64,000 nt of DNA from an uncultured Lachnospiraceae bacterium (lineage in GTDB: Bacteria; Bacillota; Clostridia; Lachnospirales; Lachnospiraceae): the NCBI GenBank assembly GCA_934320845.1, contig CAKRFU010000002.1, forward strand, positions 124,001 through 188,000, read 5' to 3'. This document shows, one piece after another, positions 19,583 through 29,606 of the stretch. The position numbers and the translations under genes were made by a program. The first letter of the stretch is position 1. Every line of letters starts with the position of its first letter. The notes beneath the pieces are model-generated. The model was not told where the DNA came from. It ran no database searches and was given only the letters and a program-made list of their open reading frames with translations.

Positions 19583-20299
19583 TTGAAACACAAAATTTTA
19601 TTGGTTGAAGATGATAGAAGTTTAGGAAAGAGCATAAGAGTTCTGCTTGAAGAAGCAGATTACAACGTGTTTTTAGCGGATGATTTTTATGCTGCCGAGA
19701 ATTATATTTATAAGGATTTTAATGGAGAAAACAGCATCGATTTATATATTTTTGATATTATGCTTGGAAAGGAAAACGGTTTTTCGTTGTGCCGCAAAGT
19801 AAGGGAAAAAAAGAATACGCCAATAATATTTTTGTCGGCACTTGATGATGAGGAACATGTGATAGAAGGACTTAACCTTGGGGCTGATGATTATATAGCA
19901 AAGCCTTTTAGAAAACGTGAGCTACTGGCGAGAGTGTCAGCAAACATCAGGAGAAAAATGCGTGAGCAGGATAAAAAGATAATAAAAAGCGGGGAGTTGT
20001 CTTTTGTGACAGCGGAGGAAAGGCTTTTTTCAGGCAGGAGAGAAATTGAACTTAGAAAAACCGAGCTTGAATTGTTTAAATATATGATACGAAGTAATGG
20101 CAGGCTTATAAGGAGAGAACAGCTTTTAGAATATTTATGGGATAGCGCAGGAGTGGATGTTGAGGATAATACATTATCTGTCCATATGAGCCGTCTGCGG
20201 AAGAAAATAGGGAAATCTGCTGTGGGGGAATATATAGAAACGGTTCGTGGCATTGGTTACAGATGGAAAATTCAAATATCGGAAATGGGGGAAATATGA
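19583..20299 (+). CDS. OmpR-family response regulator of a transporter-linked system
   Basis: 238 residues from TTG at 19583 behind AAGGAGAAGAAA. The receiver domain has acidic residues in VEDDRS and phospho-acceptor D58 in YIFDIMLG; S in FLSALD and K in DYIAKPF complete the site. The C-terminal winged helix carries ELRKTELELFKYMI and NTLSVHMSRLRKKIG. The gene overlaps the following kinase by four bases (ATGA), and a permease and ATPase follow, the gene order of BceRS-BceAB-like peptide-defence modules. Likely target: the permease-ATPase pair. Confidence 0.9.
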   Translation: MKHKILLVEDDRSLGKSIRVLLEEADYNVFLADDFYAAENYIYKDFNGENSIDLYIFDIMLGKENGFSLCRKVREKKNTPIIFLSALDDEEHVIEGLNLGADDYIAKPFRKRELLARVSANIRRKMREQDKKIIKSGELSFVTAEERLFSGRREIELRKTELELFKYMIRSNGRLIRREQLLEYLWDSAGVDVEDNTLSVHMSRLRKKIGKSAVGEYIETVRGIGYRWKIQISEMGEI

Positions 20300-21627
20300 G
20301 CGGATATACGGATAAGAAAAGATATGCATTTTTATACATATCAGTTGTTTTTTTAATGATGTTTATATTTGTTTTTTTGGTATACAGGGAAAAGTGTGAC
20401 AGGAAAAATGATTTTAAAATAATTGTGGGTGAGGTTTATGACAAAAGTCCGGAGGCGGCTGACATTATATTAAATCAGGCTTTTGAATTAAAAGAGAATA
20501 CAAAATTAAAAACAAATACTGCCATGAATTATATATTCGGGAGTAGTAAAGTTATAAAGAAAGCAATAAAGCAGGCTGACAAGGCAGCGTATTCACTTGG
20601 GTATACTGATAAGGCATATGATATTTTATTTGATAAGGATTTTAGCGGTATAAAGAATTATGAATTATTAAGCTGTGCATTTTTTATATTACTGGCATTA
20701 TTTTCGACGTTAAGTATATATCTTTGGAAGAAAAATATTATCATGTATTTTAAAAATGTTTCTGAAAGAATATCTTTAGCACTCAGCGAAAAGAAAAAGT
20801 TTAAAAAAACTGACGGAGGAAGATTTTATTTTCTTGAAAAAGATATTGAAAATTTGATAAACATTCAGATAAATCTTAAAAATTATATAGATAAACGCGA
20901 AACAGACATGCAGAAATTTATGGAGAACATAGCACATCAGATAAAGACACCTCTTGCGAGAATTCTTTTAAATCTTGATATGTTAAGTTCTCTTTTTGAG
21001 GAGTCTTTTTTAGAAAATAATGATGAAAAAGACGAGAAGACGGAGGACAAAAAAAGTGCGGATAAACTTATATCAGACAGCTTAAATTCAGGCGAAGAAA
21101 TAAAGAGACACATTATGATGCTTCTTAATCTGGCAAGAATGGAAGCGGGGAAAGTGCATTTCAGAAAGGATATTGTTGACCTGACTTCGATTTTAGAAAA
21201 AATTGTTGATAGATTTGGCAGAAAAAATTTCGATGCAGAAATAAATTTCATGGGTGAAGTTTACATTGTGGGTGATGAGGAATGGCTTTTTGAGGCAATA
21301 TCAAATCTTGTGGATAACAGTATTGTACACGGAAATTCACAAAAACCTATACAGATAAGAGTGAGGGAATTTGATACAGATGTGAGGGTATCTATAACTG
21401 ATTTCGGAAGTGGGATAAGTAATGAGGAAATTTCAAAGGTGTTTGACAGATACTATACAGGCAGTGACAGTGATAGTTATTCAACAGGAATAGGAATGAA
21501 TCTGGCAAGATATGTAATAGAAGCTCATTACAGTGAAATACGCTTGTCAGGAAGTGATGAAACAGGTCTTAAGATAGAATTTAATCTGCCAAAACCTGAA
21601 TTGAAACAGAAAATCCGGACGGTGTAA
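20296..21627 (+). CDS. Sensor histidine kinase of a transporter-linked system
   Basis: 443 residues from ATG at 20296, inside the stop of the regulator gene, with GGGGGA before it. Membrane segments at about 10-30 and 122-142 flank a short outer loop of about 90 residues. There is no HAMP domain that I can recognise. The phospho-acceptor His is near 214 in IAHQIKTPLARI. An acidic insert of Glu/Asp/Lys (about 240-260) interrupts the dimerisation helices. G-boxes are DFGSGIS and STGIGMNLARY. The small sensing part and the adjacent ABC genes suggest that the transporter helps detect the stimulus. Confidence 0.9.
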   Translation: MSGYTDKKRYAFLYISVVFLMMFIFVFLVYREKCDRKNDFKIIVGEVYDKSPEAADIILNQAFELKENTKLKTNTAMNYIFGSSKVIKKAIKQADKAAYSLGYTDKAYDILFDKDFSGIKNYELLSCAFFILLALFSTLSIYLWKKNIIMYFKNVSERISLALSEKKKFKKTDGGRFYFLEKDIENLINIQINLKNYIDKRETDMQKFMENIAHQIKTPLARILLNLDMLSSLFEESFLENNDEKDEKTEDKKSADKLISDSLNSGEEIKRHIMMLLNLARMEAGKVHFRKDIVDLTSILEKIVDRFGRKNFDAEINFMGEVYIVGDEEWLFEAISNLVDNSIVHGNSQKPIQIRVREFDTDVRVSITDFGSGISNEEISKVFDRYYTGSDSDSYSTGIGMNLARYVIEAHYSEIRLSGSDETGLKIEFNLPKPELKQKIRTV

Positions 21628-21732
21628 GATTGCTGTAATGTCTGGCTGATAAGATAGTGAATGGTAAAAAGCAGATAGCAATGAGCAATACGTATCATCA
21701 GATGATATTAAAAGACAATAGGGAGCTAAAGG

Positions 21733-24633
21733 GTGAACAAAAATTTTAGTGAGGTTTTAAAAGTGCGTAAAAATAGAGAAAATATACATATAAATCTTAT
21801 AAAAACGGGAGTCAGGCGGCGAAAACGGGATGGGATTTTTATGCGTACAATGACTGTTATCGTGGTGTTTTTTTTGACGGCGACACTTCTTTTTATGGAT
21901 AATGCAAATGAATTTCAGATGCAGACAAATTATGATTATTATGGTGAATGGCTGCTTCGTACACCGGTATCGGATAAGATTAACAGTCCGTATCTTGAGA
22001 AAAGCGGTGAGATATGGACAGGCGGTGCGATTTATTGTCTGACTGACAAAGAAAAAAATTTATTTAAGAACGATACTAATACGGTAAAATTTGTAAATCC
22101 TGTGAGCAGTCTGCTCATGGCGGGAAAAAATATCGGTTCTATGGATAATGAGATGATAAAAAATGGTCATATAAGGTTAAAGCAGGGGAGGTTTCCGAAA
22201 AAGGATAATGAGATTGTGCTGGAGGAAAGTGCACTAAAGGCAATTGATGATAAATGCGGGATGGGAGATTATATAAGTTTTTATGTGGCATCTGATGATG
22301 ATACGGTAAATCTTGCGCTTAAACATAAAAAACTAAGGTTAAGCAGAGTGACATACAGGATTGTCGGAATTATCAGGGAATATGCGTCATTGTGGAATGG
22401 CGGAGAAAAACTGCCAAATGCATTTGTGACAAAAAGTGCATTTGCAAGTCTGAATATGACAAAGTCAGGCTATGCATTCCGTAACATCAGAAAAAAATAT
22501 GCAGGTGCGGATGTATGCGATTTCGCAGCTAATCTTATTGAGAGCGTGCAAAAAAGGATAACGGACAGGTTATCAGATGGTTCGGATTTTGATGAATGCG
22601 GTTATGCGGTAAATGATTATGCGTATGGAAATTCATTTTTTGGAAGCAAATCAATGTACCGTAATATGACATATATACTTATGGTACTTGGAAGTGCTGT
22701 AATGGCATATGTCATGACGGTATATTTTGCAAAACGAAAAAAAATTTATCTGAGACTTTTGGAAATCGGTGCGGACAGAAAAAGGGTATTTAAAATTTCA
22801 TTGTGTGAAAGTCTGTACTATGTACTGCCGGTGGCGGTTGTAAGCTTGTTTATATCATATTTTACGGCTATGTCGGTTGTCTATATTGTGGCAAAAAGAA
22901 ACGGCATAAAATATTTCTTTATTTTCAATGGAAAAACTTTATTTATGATAGCAGCAAGTTTTATAGCGGTGTTCGTCATATCATATATTTTTTCATGGAT
23001 AATGCTTGGCAGCAGACGCATCACATGGGAAAAGAATAATCTTTCGGCATATGCAAGCAGGCGTTTGAAAAAAAGAGCAGAGAGGAGCAGAAAATTAAAT
23101 GTCTGTGAGTACGAAAAAAGGCAGAGAATATGCTCTACGTTATCTGTGTTATTCATGAGAATAACAGGTATAGGAGTTTGTATCTGCATATTTATATGTT
23201 CTGTACAGATAAATTCAAAGGTTAAATTATTTAAGTCTGTCTGTATTGAAAATAGAGATTTTGTTGTACAGACAAAAGTAAGGAATTTTGAGATAAAAGA
23301 AGCAAAAGTTCCGGCAAAAAAGCATATGGATGAGGGTGAAGGAAAAATAACAAATTATATATATGCGGGTGAGGGGACGCAAAAGATTTACATGAAAGAT
23401 GTTTTTTCAAGTGAATTTACTGAGTTTTTATCTGAGATTAAAGGGGTGAAGAAAGCAGAATACAGTCTTTGGGATGACTCACATATTTTTTCGTGGAATA
23501 AAAAAGGTACGGCTGATTACTATAAAAATCATTTGTCTGAGGGGGCAGAATATATTGACACATCGACTGCGGCAGGGAAGGAGTATGCATATGAATACGA
23601 TTCCTTAATGTATAGGGGAATTTATTATAAAAATGCGAAAGACATATGGAATATTATCGGCGGTAAAACGGACAAAAAAAGTATGGATTATGATGAGTTT
23701 AACAACGGAAATGAGATAATATTGTTTGAACAGAAGTACAATCAGACAGAAAATGGGGACGAAAAAGGATTTGATGAAACTATAAAGAAAGGTGATGTGC
23801 TGACTATACAGACAAAGGGAAAAGATATTAGGGTAAGGGTCGGTGATATACTTGCAATTGAAGATTTTGATTTTCTGGGACTTGGAGATACAAAACCGTA
23901 CATGATAGCCGGGAGTAATAAACTTGCAGAAAAAATAGCCGCACAGGATGGGATAAAAGCGGGTTATAATAATGTAAAGATTGATTTTTCGAGGGTATCA
24001 GATACAGCGGCAGTGGATAAAATACTTGAGAGGAAGTGTGAAAATTTAAATTATGAAAGTGAGAGCAACTATAAGAAGATAGATAAGGCTTTTAAAGTTA
24101 TGGTAAGAGAGACGTTAACTTACGGAACTTTAGCAGTGATAATAACCGTAATCTACATATTTATATTAGTATGTATTCTTTATGAGGAATACGAGAGAAA
24201 AAAAGCCAAAAGAAAGCTGTTAAAAAATCTGGGTGTACAGCCAAAAGAATTTACAAAGTCCGTATTGAAAAATGGTTTGAGAGAAGCATCGTATATTTTG
24301 ATAAGTCTGCCAATATCATATGTTATTTACGGGATTGGCTTTATTTTTGAATGGCAGAGAGAATATGGAGAGCAGTATAGTCAGAAAACAGGAAGTTTTA
24401 GTTATGCCGATGCGGAGTATATAAGAAGTTATCTTTTTAATAGAAAGATATTTGAACTTAACGAAAGAAATTTTGTGTTCTACAAACTGGCTGACTTGGT
24501 GGATATTTATAAGACAGGGGCATTTTTTGTGTTAATGTTTTCGGTCGTTGTTATAAGTCATTATGTGCTTGGAAAGGAGAAAAGGTATGTCGCAAAAAGT
24601 TTTAGAAGCGAGAAATATTTCAAAAACTTATAA
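21733..24633 (+). CDS. FtsX-like ABC transporter permease
   Basis: 966 residues from GTG at 21733 behind GGGAGCTAAAG. One N-terminal membrane segment (about 37-55), a large outer domain of about 250 residues, a group of three segments (about 310-430), another segment (about 480-500), a second outer domain of about 290 residues, and three or so segments near the C-terminus. This duplicated MacB/FtsX layout is that of lipoprotein or antimicrobial-peptide transport permeases. The ATPase gene begins inside its last 47 bases, so the two are translated together. The substrate is unknown; with the regulator-kinase pair upstream, peptide-antibiotic resistance is the leading guess. Confidence 0.85.
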   Translation: MNKNFSEVLKVRKNRENIHINLIKTGVRRRKRDGIFMRTMTVIVVFFLTATLLFMDNANEFQMQTNYDYYGEWLLRTPVSDKINSPYLEKSGEIWTGGAIYCLTDKEKNLFKNDTNTVKFVNPVSSLLMAGKNIGSMDNEMIKNGHIRLKQGRFPKKDNEIVLEESALKAIDDKCGMGDYISFYVASDDDTVNLALKHKKLRLSRVTYRIVGIIREYASLWNGGEKLPNAFVTKSAFASLNMTKSGYAFRNIRKKYAGADVCDFAANLIESVQKRITDRLSDGSDFDECGYAVNDYAYGNSFFGSKSMYRNMTYILMVLGSAVMAYVMTVYFAKRKKIYLRLLEIGADRKRVFKISLCESLYYVLPVAVVSLFISYFTAMSVVYIVAKRNGIKYFFIFNGKTLFMIAASFIAVFVISYIFSWIMLGSRRITWEKNNLSAYASRRLKKRAERSRKLNVCEYEKRQRICSTLSVLFMRITGIGVCICIFICSVQINSKVKLFKSVCIENRDFVVQTKVRNFEIKEAKVPAKKHMDEGEGKITNYIYAGEGTQKIYMKDVFSSEFTEFLSEIKGVKKAEYSLWDDSHIFSWNKKGTADYYKNHLSEGAEYIDTSTAAGKEYAYEYDSLMYRGIYYKNAKDIWNIIGGKTDKKSMDYDEFNNGNEIILFEQKYNQTENGDEKGFDETIKKGDVLTIQTKGKDIRVRVGDILAIEDFDFLGLGDTKPYMIAGSNKLAEKIAAQDGIKAGYNNVKIDFSRVSDTAAVDKILERKCENLNYESESNYKKIDKAFKVMVRETLTYGTLAVIITVIYIFILVCILYEEYERKKAKRKLLKNLGVQPKEFTKSVLKNGLREASYILISLPISYVIYGIGFIFEWQREYGEQYSQKTGSFSYADAEYIRSYLFNRKIFELNERNFVFYKLADLVDIYKTGAFFVLMFSVVVISHYVLGKEKRYVAKSFRSEKYFKNL

Positions 24634-25261
24634 AGGGGAGATAGAGGTTAAGGCATTAAAGAAAACAAGTATCAGTTTTGAGCGGGGAGAGTTTTGTGCG
24701 ATAATCGGAAAAAGCGGTTCGGGAAAATCAACACTTTTGAGGTGTCTTGCGACACTGGATGTGCCTGACGAGGGAGAAATTTATATTGACGGTGAACTTG
24801 TGACAGGCAAAAGTGTATCGGAACTTGCAAGGATAAGGAGAAGAAAGATTGGGTACATATATCAGGATTACAATCTTTTTCCAGAGTTTACTGCATATGA
24901 AAATATAGTCCTGCCGATACATCTCGATGACAGACGGGAGAACAGGGAAAAAATAGAAAATCTGATGGAGTCGCTCGATATATTAAATTGTTGTGACAAG
25001 TTTCCCACGCAGATGTCCGGCGGACAGCAGCAGCGGGTGTCGATAGCACGGGCACTTGCAATAGAACCGGATGTGATACTTGCAGATGAGCCGACAGGAA
25101 ATCTTGATGCAAAAAACGCAGAGAACATAGCAGAGTTACTTAGAAAATCGTCAGAAATATATGCCCAGACAATCGTGATGGTGACGCATGATGCACAAAT
25201 GGCTGAGTATGCTGACCGTATTATAAGGATAAAAGACGGTGAAATTTCTTATAATCTTTGA
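24587..25261 (+). CDS. ABC transporter ATP-binding protein (LolD/MacB type)
   Basis: 224 residues from ATG at 24587, preceded by AAAGGAG; this start overlaps the permease gene by 47 bases. Walker A GKSGSGKST, Q-loop YQDYNLF, signature MSGGQQQR, Walker B DVILADEPTGNLD and switch His in VTHD are intact. It powers the permease encoded just before it. An imperfect hairpin (GGGGCAG/CTGCCC, about 25271-25302) follows but has no T-run. Confidence 0.93.
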   Translation: MSQKVLEARNISKTYKGEIEVKALKKTSISFERGEFCAIIGKSGSGKSTLLRCLATLDVPDEGEIYIDGELVTGKSVSELARIRRRKIGYIYQDYNLFPEFTAYENIVLPIHLDDRRENREKIENLMESLDILNCCDKFPTQMSGGQQQRVSIARALAIEPDVILADEPTGNLDAKNAENIAELLRKSSEIYAQTIVMVTHDAQMAEYADRIIRIKDGEISYNL

Positions 25262-25337
25262 CAAGTAAATGGGGCAGGTATAACATGAAGCAAGGGTCTG
25301 CCCTAATATCATTATAAGAAAAAGAAAGAGAGAAGAT

Positions 25338-26318
25338 ATGATAAATTTTGATAATATAGGTTTGGTTGATTTACATCTGCATCTTGATGGCTCACTGTCT
25401 GTCGATTCGGTGAAAGAACTCATGCAGATTCAGGAAATTAAAAATTGTTACAGTGATAGTGAACTTTTGGAGAAACTTCAGGTCTCTGATGGATGCAGAG
25501 ATTTAAATGAGTATCTTGAAAAGTTTGATTTTCCGATTACGCTGCTTCAGACAAAAGAGGCTCTTGAGACAGCTTCGTACAATCTTTTGGAAGAATTAAA
25601 GGTGCAGGGACTTATCTATGCGGAGATAAGGTTTGCTCCACAATTCCATACAAGTAAGGGATTGTCACAGAAACAGGTTGTTAAGGCGGTTATTGATGGA
25701 ATGAGAAAATCAGAACTTAACGCAAATCTCATTTTATGCTGTATGCGTGGAGAAAACAATCACGATGAAAATATTGAAACTGTTTCGGTCGCAAAGAAAT
25801 TTTTTGAAAAGGGCGTTGCTGCAATAGACCTTGCAGGAGCGGAGGGGCTTTTTCCAACAAGCGATTATAAGGATGTTTTTGAACTTGCATCAGAATTAGG
25901 TATTCCGTTTACGATACATGCAGGAGAAGCCGCCGGCTTTACGAGTGTTGAGACAGCTGTAGAGTATGGTGCTGTCAGAATAGGACATGGTGTACGTTCG
26001 GTAGAAAGCGAAGATTTGTTGAAAAAACTTTCGGATAAGGGGATAGCACTTGAACTTTGTCCGACAAGCAATCTTAATACAAATATTTATAGATATATAA
26101 GTGAGTACCCTATCAGAAAGCTTATGGATGCGGGAATTACAGTCACGGTAAACACAGACAATATGACGGTTTCAAATACAAATATAAAAAAAGAACTTAA
26201 AATTCTGGCTGATGCATTTAATTTTGATGAAAAGGATATAAGGAAGTTTGAGGCAGATGCAATAAGGTGTTCCTTTGCAAAAAATGAGTTAAAAAATAAA
26301 CTCATAAGCCGGATTTGA
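25338..26318 (+). CDS. add: Adenosine deaminase
   Basis: Converts adenosine and deoxyadenosine to inosine and deoxyinosine in purine salvage. 326 residues. Zinc ligands are H13 and H15 in LHLHLDGS, H194 in IHAGEA and D274 in VNTDNM. The catalytic Glu is E197 of HAGE and the supporting His is H217 in RIGHGV. In most family members the last motif reads NTDDP; here it reads NTDNM, so the second Asp is replaced by Asn. Start ATG follows AAAGAGAGAAG. It appears to be a single-gene unit. Adenine or 6-amino-6-deoxyfutalosine deaminases are related alternatives. Confidence 0.88.
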   Translation: MINFDNIGLVDLHLHLDGSLSVDSVKELMQIQEIKNCYSDSELLEKLQVSDGCRDLNEYLEKFDFPITLLQTKEALETASYNLLEELKVQGLIYAEIRFAPQFHTSKGLSQKQVVKAVIDGMRKSELNANLILCCMRGENNHDENIETVSVAKKFFEKGVAAIDLAGAEGLFPTSDYKDVFELASELGIPFTIHAGEAAGFTSVETAVEYGAVRIGHGVRSVESEDLLKKLSDKGIALELCPTSNLNTNIYRYISEYPIRKLMDAGITVTVNTDNMTVSNTNIKKELKILADAFNFDEKDIRKFEADAIRCSFAKNELKNKLISRI

Positions 26319-26521
26319 GAATATTAAATTAAAATAATGACAATAATCTACAAATGTAGTAAGAAAATATAATATAAAAAGTTAATGTTAATTCATGCCA
26401 AATTGTATATATTTTACCAAAATGGAAAATAATATAAAATGAAATAGTGTATTTTGACTTAAAAAATCTGATAAAATGCAAAAATAGTTTTTGGTTTTAT
26501 AAAAAATACACAATTGTTCTG

Positions 26522-26550
26522 TTGACATACAAAATTGATGGTGATATACT
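26522..26550 (+). promoter_or_regulatory. Consensus promoter of the NlpC/P60 gene
   Basis: TTGACA, 17-base spacer, TATACT, about 52 bases before the start. Upstream (26319-26520) I see only AT-rich sequence and a small palindrome CTACAAATGTAG at 26350. Confidence 0.85.
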
Positions 26551-26602
26551 TTTTTTGTGAATTGTAACAGTTTTGTAATAATAATTGAAATGAGGATTAA
26601 TA

Positions 26603-27955
26603 ATGAATAGAACACATTGGATTAAGACGGCGGCAGGCTTAGGAGCCGCATGCTTTATCACAATAGGTATGAATTATACGGGGGCAGAAGCATCAGCAAA
26701 CACAAATGCTTTAGACAATTATTTTATACAAAAGGATGATGTCAGCGATACTGTAGCGTTATCTGAGAGTGCTGACAGCATTCTTCTTTCTGAAAATTAT
26801 TTGAAAAAAATATTTAATGAAAAGAAAACAGCAGATGTACACAAAGAAAAAGCAACAGTGACAAAAGAAACAGCAGATACCAAGCAGGCAGCAGTTGCTA
26901 CTCAGGCAGCGGTTACTACAGGTGCGGCAGTTACCACATCATCTGCGATTACCACTACAGGTACAGCCATAAGTACTCCTTCAGCGGTTTCTTCATCTAA
27001 GGAGAACAAACAAAATATTGAAAAAATAAAAGCCGCAAAGAAGAGAAAAGCACTTGACAAAAAGTGGAAGAACACAGCGGTTGCGATTTCAAGCGACAAT
27101 GTCATAAACATAAGAGAAACTCCGTCAGGAATGGGTAAGAAACTTGCCGAGATGGAGAATGGTGACGCTGTAAAAGTGGTCGGAAAATCAGAAAGCGGAA
27201 AATGGCTTAAAGTTAAGTCCGGAAAAGTTAAAGGTTATGTCTGGAAAAAATCACTTGTAAAGGGTGGTGTAAAAGTAGAAAAACTTGCAGATAAATATGC
27301 GACAACATATGCGCAACTTAAGAGTGACGTGAAGGTACTCAACCTTAGAAAAAAGAAAAATTTATCAGCAACAATTATTACACAGCTTAAAGCTGATGAT
27401 GTATGTAAAGTTGAAAAAGAAGGAGAAAAGTGGCTTAAAGTCGAAGTAAACGGATGCAGCGGTTATGTTGCAAAAGAGTACACAAAGACATACAGTAAAT
27501 TTGATACGGCAAAAGTATTAAAGACAGAGACTAAAAATTTGGATGCAGATGACAGCCGGACTACAGATGCGACACCTGCTTTCTCAAAATCAGATGAAAA
27601 ACTCGGAACACAGATAGTAAATTATGCATTGCAGTTTGTAGGAAATCCTTATGTCTGGGGTGGAACAAGTCTCACAAACGGAGCAGACTGTTCAGGATTT
27701 ATATTGAGCGTTTACAAGAAATTCGGATACAGCCTTCCACATAGCTCTGCAAGTCAGGCAACATGTGGTAAAGAAGTTGATATTAAAGATTTACAGCCGG
27801 GAGACCTTGTATTTTATAAACACGGCAGCAGAATCGGTCATGTTATTATGTATATAGGTAATGGCAAAGCTGTGGAAGCTATGGGTAAGAAATGGGGAAT
27901 AGTAAAATCAAACGTTAATTATTCCAGAGCATGTACAGCCAGAAGAATTATATAA
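26603..27955 (+). CDS. Secreted SH3-NlpC/P60 peptidoglycan hydrolase
   Basis: 450 residues. Signal peptide 1-31 (cut near AEASA). A low-complexity linker at about 90-135 is built of Ala, Thr, Val and Ser. Two bacterial SH3 domains follow at about 155-215 and 230-295 (VINIRETPSGMGKKLAEM and KVLNLRKKKNLSATII). The NlpC/P60 domain is C-terminal at about 335-450, with catalytic Cys 363 in GADCSGF and His 413 in GHVIMYIG. Such enzymes cut stem peptides of peptidoglycan in cell separation or wall turnover. It has its own strong promoter and terminator. Confidence 0.93.
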   Translation: MNRTHWIKTAAGLGAACFITIGMNYTGAEASANTNALDNYFIQKDDVSDTVALSESADSILLSENYLKKIFNEKKTADVHKEKATVTKETADTKQAAVATQAAVTTGAAVTTSSAITTTGTAISTPSAVSSSKENKQNIEKIKAAKKRKALDKKWKNTAVAISSDNVINIRETPSGMGKKLAEMENGDAVKVVGKSESGKWLKVKSGKVKGYVWKKSLVKGGVKVEKLADKYATTYAQLKSDVKVLNLRKKKNLSATIITQLKADDVCKVEKEGEKWLKVEVNGCSGYVAKEYTKTYSKFDTAKVLKTETKNLDADDSRTTDATPAFSKSDEKLGTQIVNYALQFVGNPYVWGGTSLTNGADCSGFILSVYKKFGYSLPHSSASQATCGKEVDIKDLQPGDLVFYKHGSRIGHVIMYIGNGKAVEAMGKKWGIVKSNVNYSRACTARRII

Positions 27956-27990
27956 TCAAATAATACGTGGCGTTTATAAGGAAAAATAAA

Positions 27991-28032
27991 AAACATCATT
28001 TATAATTTTGACATATAAATGATGTTTTTTAT
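27991..28032. terminator. Bidirectional terminator
   Basis: Arms AAACATCATTTAT and ATAAATGATGTTT, flanked by an A-run and a T-run. It lies between two convergent genes. Confidence 0.88.
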
Positions 28033-28144
28033 TTGTTTATTTTTATGTAGATAAAACTCTATGTAGAAAAATCCGGTATATTGCATCAATGACTTTCAGT
28101 TAAATAACGCAGAATAAATTTTCAATGATACAATAAATTTGTTA

Positions 28145-28663
28145 TCAGTCATTTTCTATTATAGGTTTGATAGCAGGACTTAATAACGGATATAAAATGC
28201 TTGCTATTATAAGTCCACCCACGCCCTGGATAATATTTGCAGGAATGCTTGCGGCTGCTCCTGCGAGTGTATAGATAGGTATTTCACATACAAAATATCC
28301 GAGTGCAACTAAAACTATGTCGATTATACCGCAGAAAGCAACAGTAATCTGTTTTGAAACACGGTCTTTTCCAAATTTCTGAAAAACAAATCCGGAAGCA
28401 AAGGCTATAAGTCCTTTTATAACAAAAGTTATAGGTACATAGATAAAATATCCGCCGATAAGGTCAGAAAGGGCAGAACCGATTCCGCCTGCAAACAATC
28501 CGTATACAGGACCTAAGAATACACCTGAAAGTATAACAATTGCGTCGCCGGGGTGTATGTAACCGCCGGTTCCTGGTGTAGGGATTTTTATGATATATGT
28601 TGCTACGCAAGATAATGCGGCAAACAGAGCTGCCATAACAAGTTTTTTTAGAGATTTGTTCAT
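28145..28663 (-). CDS. ECF transporter S component (vitamin uptake family)
   Basis: 172 residues from ATG at 28663, preceded by AGAGGAAAAA; an upstream in-frame start would add 23 polar residues and lacks a good site. Five to six membrane segments. The block PGTGGYIHPGDAIVILSGVFLGPVYGLFAGGIGSALSD (key part GYIHPGDA) is typical of the PF07155-like S component family. It would bind a vitamin or similar nutrient and work with the shared EcfAA'T energising module encoded elsewhere. The substrate is not readable. The 264 bases to the divergent trpF hold no riboswitch that I recognise. Confidence 0.85.
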   Translation of the reverse strand: MNKSLKKLVMAALFAALSCVATYIIKIPTPGTGGYIHPGDAIVILSGVFLGPVYGLFAGGIGSALSDLIGGYFIYVPITFVIKGLIAFASGFVFQKFGKDRVSKQITVAFCGIIDIVLVALGYFVCEIPIYTLAGAAASIPANIIQGVGGLIIASILYPLLSPAIKPIIEND

Positions 28664-28927
28664 TTTTTCCTCTTTTCTGCAATGCTTTTTCTTTTTGTAA
28701 AATGTATTTGTGATTAACATGCGAATCGACAAACAAAAAAATAATAATATATTTTAAATACCTGCTAAATAGTCAGATTTGAAAAAAATAAGAATATCAG
28801 ATAAATATTAACGTTCAGCCATAAATACGAAATAGAGGCTTTGTATAATTGATTTTACATTTAAGATAGGTTATAATTATAAGAAAATAAAGGGATTACC
28901 GGATATTTGAAATTAAAAGGAGAAGAG

Positions 28928-29557
28928 GTGGGAAAATTGATTGATTTAAACACTACCATGATAAAAGTATGTGGTTTGACAGAAGTGAGAGAAGCTGAAT
29001 ATTTAAACAGGTTCAAAATTGATTTTGCGGGATTTGTATTGTTTTTTCCAAAAAGTAAAAGGAATATCAGTATAGAAAAAGCAGAAGAAATTATGAAACG
29101 TTTAGATAAAAATATAAAAAAAACAGCGGTTGTTGTATCACCTGCAAAAGAACAGATAATTGATATCTGCAATTCAGGGTTTGATTATATACAGATACAC
29201 GGAAAAATAGAAGAAGAAGTATTGAAAATGGCACAGATTCCGGTGTTAAAGGCTTTTAATGTTGGCGATATGGATGAGTTTAAAACGTACAGTTCTAATG
29301 AAAAGATAGCAGGTTATGTATTTGATGCAGCGGAGCCTGGCAGTGGCAGATCTTTTGATTGGGATATACTTAGTCAGATTGAGCGTGATGGCAAATTGTT
29401 TATTTTAGCGGGAGGATTAAATCCGGACAACGTACGAAAAGCTGTTGCGGCTGTAAATCCTGATATGGTAGATGTATCGTCAGGTGTTGAAAATGATGAC
29501 GGATTTGGTAAAGATATATTAAAGATTGAAAAATTTGTTAAACAGATAAGGAATTAG
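28928..29557 (+). CDS. trpF: Phosphoribosylanthranilate isomerase
   Basis: Third step of tryptophan synthesis: isomerises phosphoribosyl anthranilate to CdRP. About 209 residues. The catalytic Cys lies in MIKVCGL and the general acid Asp in the later VFDAAEPGSGRSFDW block; LAGGLNPDNV and VDVSSGVE complete the barrel. The start is uncertain: GTG 28928 has AGGAG at 5 bases, TTG 28937 has GAGGTGGG, and ATG 28958 has no site. No other trp gene is adjacent, so this is a detached copy. Sugar-isomerase work beyond tryptophan is possible but speculative. Confidence 0.85.
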   Translation: MGKLIDLNTTMIKVCGLTEVREAEYLNRFKIDFAGFVLFFPKSKRNISIEKAEEIMKRLDKNIKKTAVVVSPAKEQIIDICNSGFDYIQIHGKIEEEVLKMAQIPVLKAFNVGDMDEFKTYSSNEKIAGYVFDAAEPGSGRSFDWDILSQIERDGKLFILAGGLNPDNVRKAVAAVNPDMVDVSSGVENDDGFGKDILKIEKFVKQIRN

Positions 29558-29606
29558 TTTTGGCTTTTATACTTTAAAACTTCAATGGATTAAGGAGGAA
29601 GATATA

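Noticed and set aside
28664..28927. Vitamin riboswitch upstream of the ECF S component
   Set aside because: Checked on the minus strand for TPP, FMN, cobalamin, preQ1 and THF type motifs; none convincing.
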